Shown here piece by piece: positions 61,860-64,000 of a stretch of DNA of 64,000 bases. The DNA is taken from positions 1-64,000 of the forward strand of contig NZ_AUEZ01000001.1 of assembly GCF_000426245.1 (NCBI RefSeq). Reading direction: 5' to 3'. Both the position numbers and the translations under genes were made by a program. How positions within the stretch are numbered: position 1 is the stretch's first letter; each line of letters begins with the position of its first letter. This DNA is from Bradyrhizobium sp. Ai1a-2. GTDB lineage: Bacteria > Pseudomonadota > Alphaproteobacteria > Rhizobiales > Xanthobacteraceae. Below the pieces are notes generated by a model that made no database searches, was not told the DNA's origin, and was given only the letters and a program-made list of their open reading frames with translations.

Positions 61860-63080
61860 ATGTCCGATTCCGTCAGCATGATGCCCGAACACCCGCCGGT
61901 CACCGACTGGATCCGCGATTTCGACCATACCGATCCGACCTGGACCGAGAATCCGTTTCCGATCTGGGAGCAGTTGCGCGCAGCATCGCCGGTGGTTCAC
62001 ACCGACCGCTTCCTCGGTTGCTACATGCCCACCACCTATGAGGCGGTGAAGCAGATCGCCTACGACACCGAACATTTCTCGTCCCGGCGCGTCATTGTGC
62101 GCGATGTGCGGCCGGAGATCACCCAGCCGTCGCCGCCGATCACCTCCGATCCGCCCGAGCACAAGCCGGCCAAGCAATTGCTGCTGCCGCCATTCACGCC
62201 CGATGCGATGAAGAAGCTGGAGCCGCGGGTGAGGGCGATCTGCAACGAACTGATCGACGAATTCATCGAGGACGGGAAATGCGACGCCGCCGCGCGCTAC
62301 ACGAAGCACATCCCCGTGCGCGCCATCGCCCACATGCTCGGGATCCCCGAGAAGGACAGCGACCTCTTCATCAAGTGGATCCACGAGATCCTCGAGCTCG
62401 GCATCAAGAATGAGGAAATCTTGATGGGCGCGCTCCACGAGATGACTGCCTATTTCGCCGGTCACGTCGCCGCGCGCAAGGACAAGCCGACCGACGATCT
62501 GATCACGACGTTGATGAATGCGCGCGACAAGGACGGCAAGCCGCTGTCGGACGCCCATGTGCTCGGCTCGCTGCGGCTGCTCCTGATCGCAGGCATCGAT
62601 ACCACCTGGAGCGCGATCGGCTCCTCGCTGTGGCATCTTTCGAAAACGCCGGCGGACCGCGCGCGGCTAACCGCCGAGCCGGAATTGATGCCGACCGCGA
62701 TCGAGGAGTTCCTGCGCGCCTATTCGCCGGTCACGATGGCGCGCGAGGTGGTGAAGGAAACCACCATCAGCGGCTGCCCGATCAAGCCGGGCAACATGGT
62801 GCTGTTGTCGTTCCCCGCCGCCAACCGCGACCCCGCGATGTTCTACGACGCCGACAAGGTGGTGATCGACCGCAAGGAGAACCGCCACGCTGCCTTCGGC
62901 CTCGGCATCCATCGCTGCGTCGGCTCGAACCTCGCGCGCATGGAAATGACGGTCGCGATCGAGGAATGGCTGAAGCGGATTCCCGACTTCCGGCTCGATC
63001 CGGCCGGCAAGGTGGCATGGTCGGAAGGCACCGTCCGCGGCCCGCGCGCGCTGCCGCTTTTGTTCGGTGGGGCGGGCTAG
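61860..63080 (+). CDS. Cytochrome P450
   Basis: A 406-residue soluble bacterial P450. I-helix oxygen-activating AGIDTTW (around residue 245), K-helix EEFLR (ExxR: IEEFLRAYSPV), and the heme-binding loop FGLGIHRCVGSNLARM with the axial Cys. No membrane anchor. The ferredoxin immediately upstream, and a divergent TetR regulator, form a compact monooxygenase module; the substrate (terpenoid, aromatic or fatty acid) cannot be told. The ATG at 61860 lacks an ideal ribosome site but matches P450 N-termini. Confidence 0.95.
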   Translation: MSDSVSMMPEHPPVTDWIRDFDHTDPTWTENPFPIWEQLRAASPVVHTDRFLGCYMPTTYEAVKQIAYDTEHFSSRRVIVRDVRPEITQPSPPITSDPPEHKPAKQLLLPPFTPDAMKKLEPRVRAICNELIDEFIEDGKCDAAARYTKHIPVRAIAHMLGIPEKDSDLFIKWIHEILELGIKNEEILMGALHEMTAYFAGHVAARKDKPTDDLITTLMNARDKDGKPLSDAHVLGSLRLLLIAGIDTTWSAIGSSLWHLSKTPADRARLTAEPELMPTAIEEFLRAYSPVTMAREVVKETTISGCPIKPGNMVLLSFPAANRDPAMFYDADKVVIDRKENRHAAFGLGIHRCVGSNLARMEMTVAIEEWLKRIPDFRLDPAGKVAWSEGTVRGPRALPLLFGGAG

Positions 63081-63088
63081 TCGCAGTG

Positions 63089-63181
63089 CCGTAGCCCGGG
63101 TGAAGCGAAGCGTAACCCGGGGACGTTCGTAGACGTTGATGCAGGTGTCCCGGGTTGCGCTTCGCTTCACCCGGGCTACGG
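63089..63181. repeat. Dispersed long palindrome (family B-like, copy 3)
   Basis: Two 33-bp arms (63089-63121 and 63149-63181) with one mismatch, containing AGCCCGGGTGAAGCGAAGCG. Loop about 27 bases. It shares the GAAGCGAAGCG core with the copy at 5826. It lies between the convergent P450 and FixK-like genes and likely terminates both. Confidence 0.88.
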
Positions 63182-63193
63182 ACCTGCGCCGGA

Positions 63194-63886
63194 TCAGACG
63201 TCCATGTTGCGCAGGCGCTGGCGGTTGCGCAGCACGATCTGGCGGGCGCCGGAGAAGCCGAGCACGCCTTCGTCGTTGAGTTGCGACAGCGCGCGGGACA
63301 CCGTCTCCAGCGTCAATCCGAGGTAATCGCCGATGTCGCGGCGGCACATCGGCAGCGCCATCATGCCGGCGACCGCAAGGCGGCGATCCATCTCCAGGAG
63401 GAAATTGGCGACCCGTTCCATGGCGCTCTTGCGGCCGAGCAGCAGCATATGTTCTTCGGCGTGCTTGAGATCACCAGCGGTCATGGTCCAGAGCTTGTGG
63501 GCGACCTGGACATCGGTGCCGGCCGCCTGTTCCAGGCTGCGGCGCTTCACCAGGCGCACGGTCGTGTCGATGATGGCTTCCGCCGCCAGCCGGTGCTTGG
63601 CGCCGGACTCGAGCCCGAAGACATCGCCGGGCAGGTGGAACGCGCCGATCTGGCGGCGCCCGTCGGCAAGCAGCTTGTAGGTGCGCACCGCGCCGCGGAT
63701 CACCTGGTAGACGTATTCGGCCGGCTCGTCCTCGCCGTAGATCTCCTCGTCCTTCCGGTAGGTGAATTCGGTGGCGATCAAGCCGGCATGTCCGGCAAGG
63801 CCGCAAAATGGCTCGGAAGGCGCAGGGCCGCCCGGCACAGGCCGATTGATGTTGAGGGAAGCGGCGGCGGGCGACTGGGTGAGCAT
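63194..63886 (-). CDS. FixK-like Crp/Fnr family regulator
   Basis: A 230-residue Crp/Fnr protein; AGGAGATGGCTC precedes the ATG. The cyclic-nucleotide-fold sensor (about 40-130) is followed by a dimerisation helix and the helix-turn-helix ALPMCRRDIGDYLGLTLETVSRALSQLNDEGVLGFSG. There is no N-terminal Fnr-type cysteine cluster, so it does not bind a [4Fe-4S] cluster in that way. Cys181 just before the recognition region corresponds in position to the redox-sensitive Cys183 of Bradyrhizobium FixK2. It would recognise TTGAT-N4-ATCAA sites and control microoxic genes. Confidence 0.9.
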   Translation of the reverse strand: MLTQSPAAASLNINRPVPGGPAPSEPFCGLAGHAGLIATEFTYRKDEEIYGEDEPAEYVYQVIRGAVRTYKLLADGRRQIGAFHLPGDVFGLESGAKHRLAAEAIIDTTVRLVKRRSLEQAAGTDVQVAHKLWTMTAGDLKHAEEHMLLLGRKSAMERVANFLLEMDRRLAVAGMMALPMCRRDIGDYLGLTLETVSRALSQLNDEGVLGFSGARQIVLRNRQRLRNMDV

Positions 63887-63956
63887 GAGCCATCTCCTAT
63901 GCAGCGGATGGCTTTTGGTACGCGGAACAAACGACCTCGGAAATTTCGCTCCATGC

Positions 63957-63976
63957 CTTAAGGGCGAGCCCTTAAG
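63957..63976. promoter_or_regulatory. Perfect 20-bp inverted repeat upstream of the FixK-like gene
   Basis: CTTAAGGGC-GA-GCCCTTAAG, 71 bases before the fixK-like start on the minus strand. It could be the operator for its upstream regulator, or a terminator of a gene beyond the window edge. Confidence 0.55.
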
Positions 63977-64000
63977 TAGGATTACGGAGGTGGCGTGATT

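Overview
The window is 64 kb of GC-rich chromosome that reads as an alphaproteobacterium of the Bradyrhizobium type. The reasons are: a FixK-type Crp/Fnr regulator of 230 residues with the redox-type cysteine before its recognition helix; a DUF1236-like secreted protein; many Bug/Tct-type solute receptors; CoA-based oxalate degradation; and several dispersed palindromic repeats. No rRNA, tRNA, CRISPR array, plasmid origin, integrase or intact insertion sequence was seen, and taxonomy rests on protein style only.

Layout. 0.4-4.8 kb: small secreted or membrane proteins, an ICMT-like methyltransferase, a membrane alpha/beta hydrolase and an SGNH hydrolase. 4.8-8.0 kb: aldo/keto reductase, quinone oxidoreductase, nitronate monooxygenase. 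8.3-24.5 kb: the centre of the window, an oxalate/formate gene region (FAH-family hydrolase, ketopantoate-reductase-like enzyme, CBS-domain protein, two tandem oxalate/formate MFS antiporters, a tripartite tricarboxylate-type transporter, a 45-residue protein missed by ordinary ORF calling, formyl-CoA transferase, oxalyl-CoA decarboxylase, a GntR/FCD regulator and a permuted ADP-forming acyl-CoA ligase). 24.6-26.7 kb: IclR regulator and a second ketopantoate-reductase-like gene. 26.8-36.3 kb: CadC-like regulator with TPRs, NmrA-type reductases, cupin, metallo-hydrolase, nitroreductase, MarR regulator and a NitT/TauT-type ABC transporter, followed by an amidase. 37.8-42.7 kb: CE6-like esterase, universal stress protein, small secreted protein, large arylsulfatase. 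43.8-47.3 kb: glyoxylate assimilation (gcl, a frameshifted hyi, tartronate semialdehyde reductase). 47.9-52.2 kb: a two-subunit ThDP decarboxylase divergent from a Bug receptor, an amidohydrolase and a 2-hydroxyacid dehydrogenase. 52.4-64 kb: a frameshifted AraC regulator, cupin, flavin monooxygenase, dipeptide-type ABC transporter without a binding protein, HDAC-like amidohydrolase, TetR / ferredoxin / P450 and the FixK-like regulator.

Main observation. A 19-bp imperfect inverted repeat, TTGGYAT-N5-ATRCCAA, occurs nine times between 10.7 and 22.4 kb and was not noticed elsewhere in the window. It lies before the CBS gene, each MFS gene, the Tct-type operon, the 45-residue gene, the gntR-oxc-frc run and the acyl-CoA ligase. 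At three units the gap between repeat and start codon is almost the same (56-57 nt). This is what a single autoregulated GntR/FCD regulon would look like. It would tie uptake and exchange, CoA activation, decarboxylation and possibly reduction to glyoxylate into one system, with the gcl cluster 20 kb away as a metabolic outlet. The regulator-site pairing and the reductase role are inferences from sequence and synteny.
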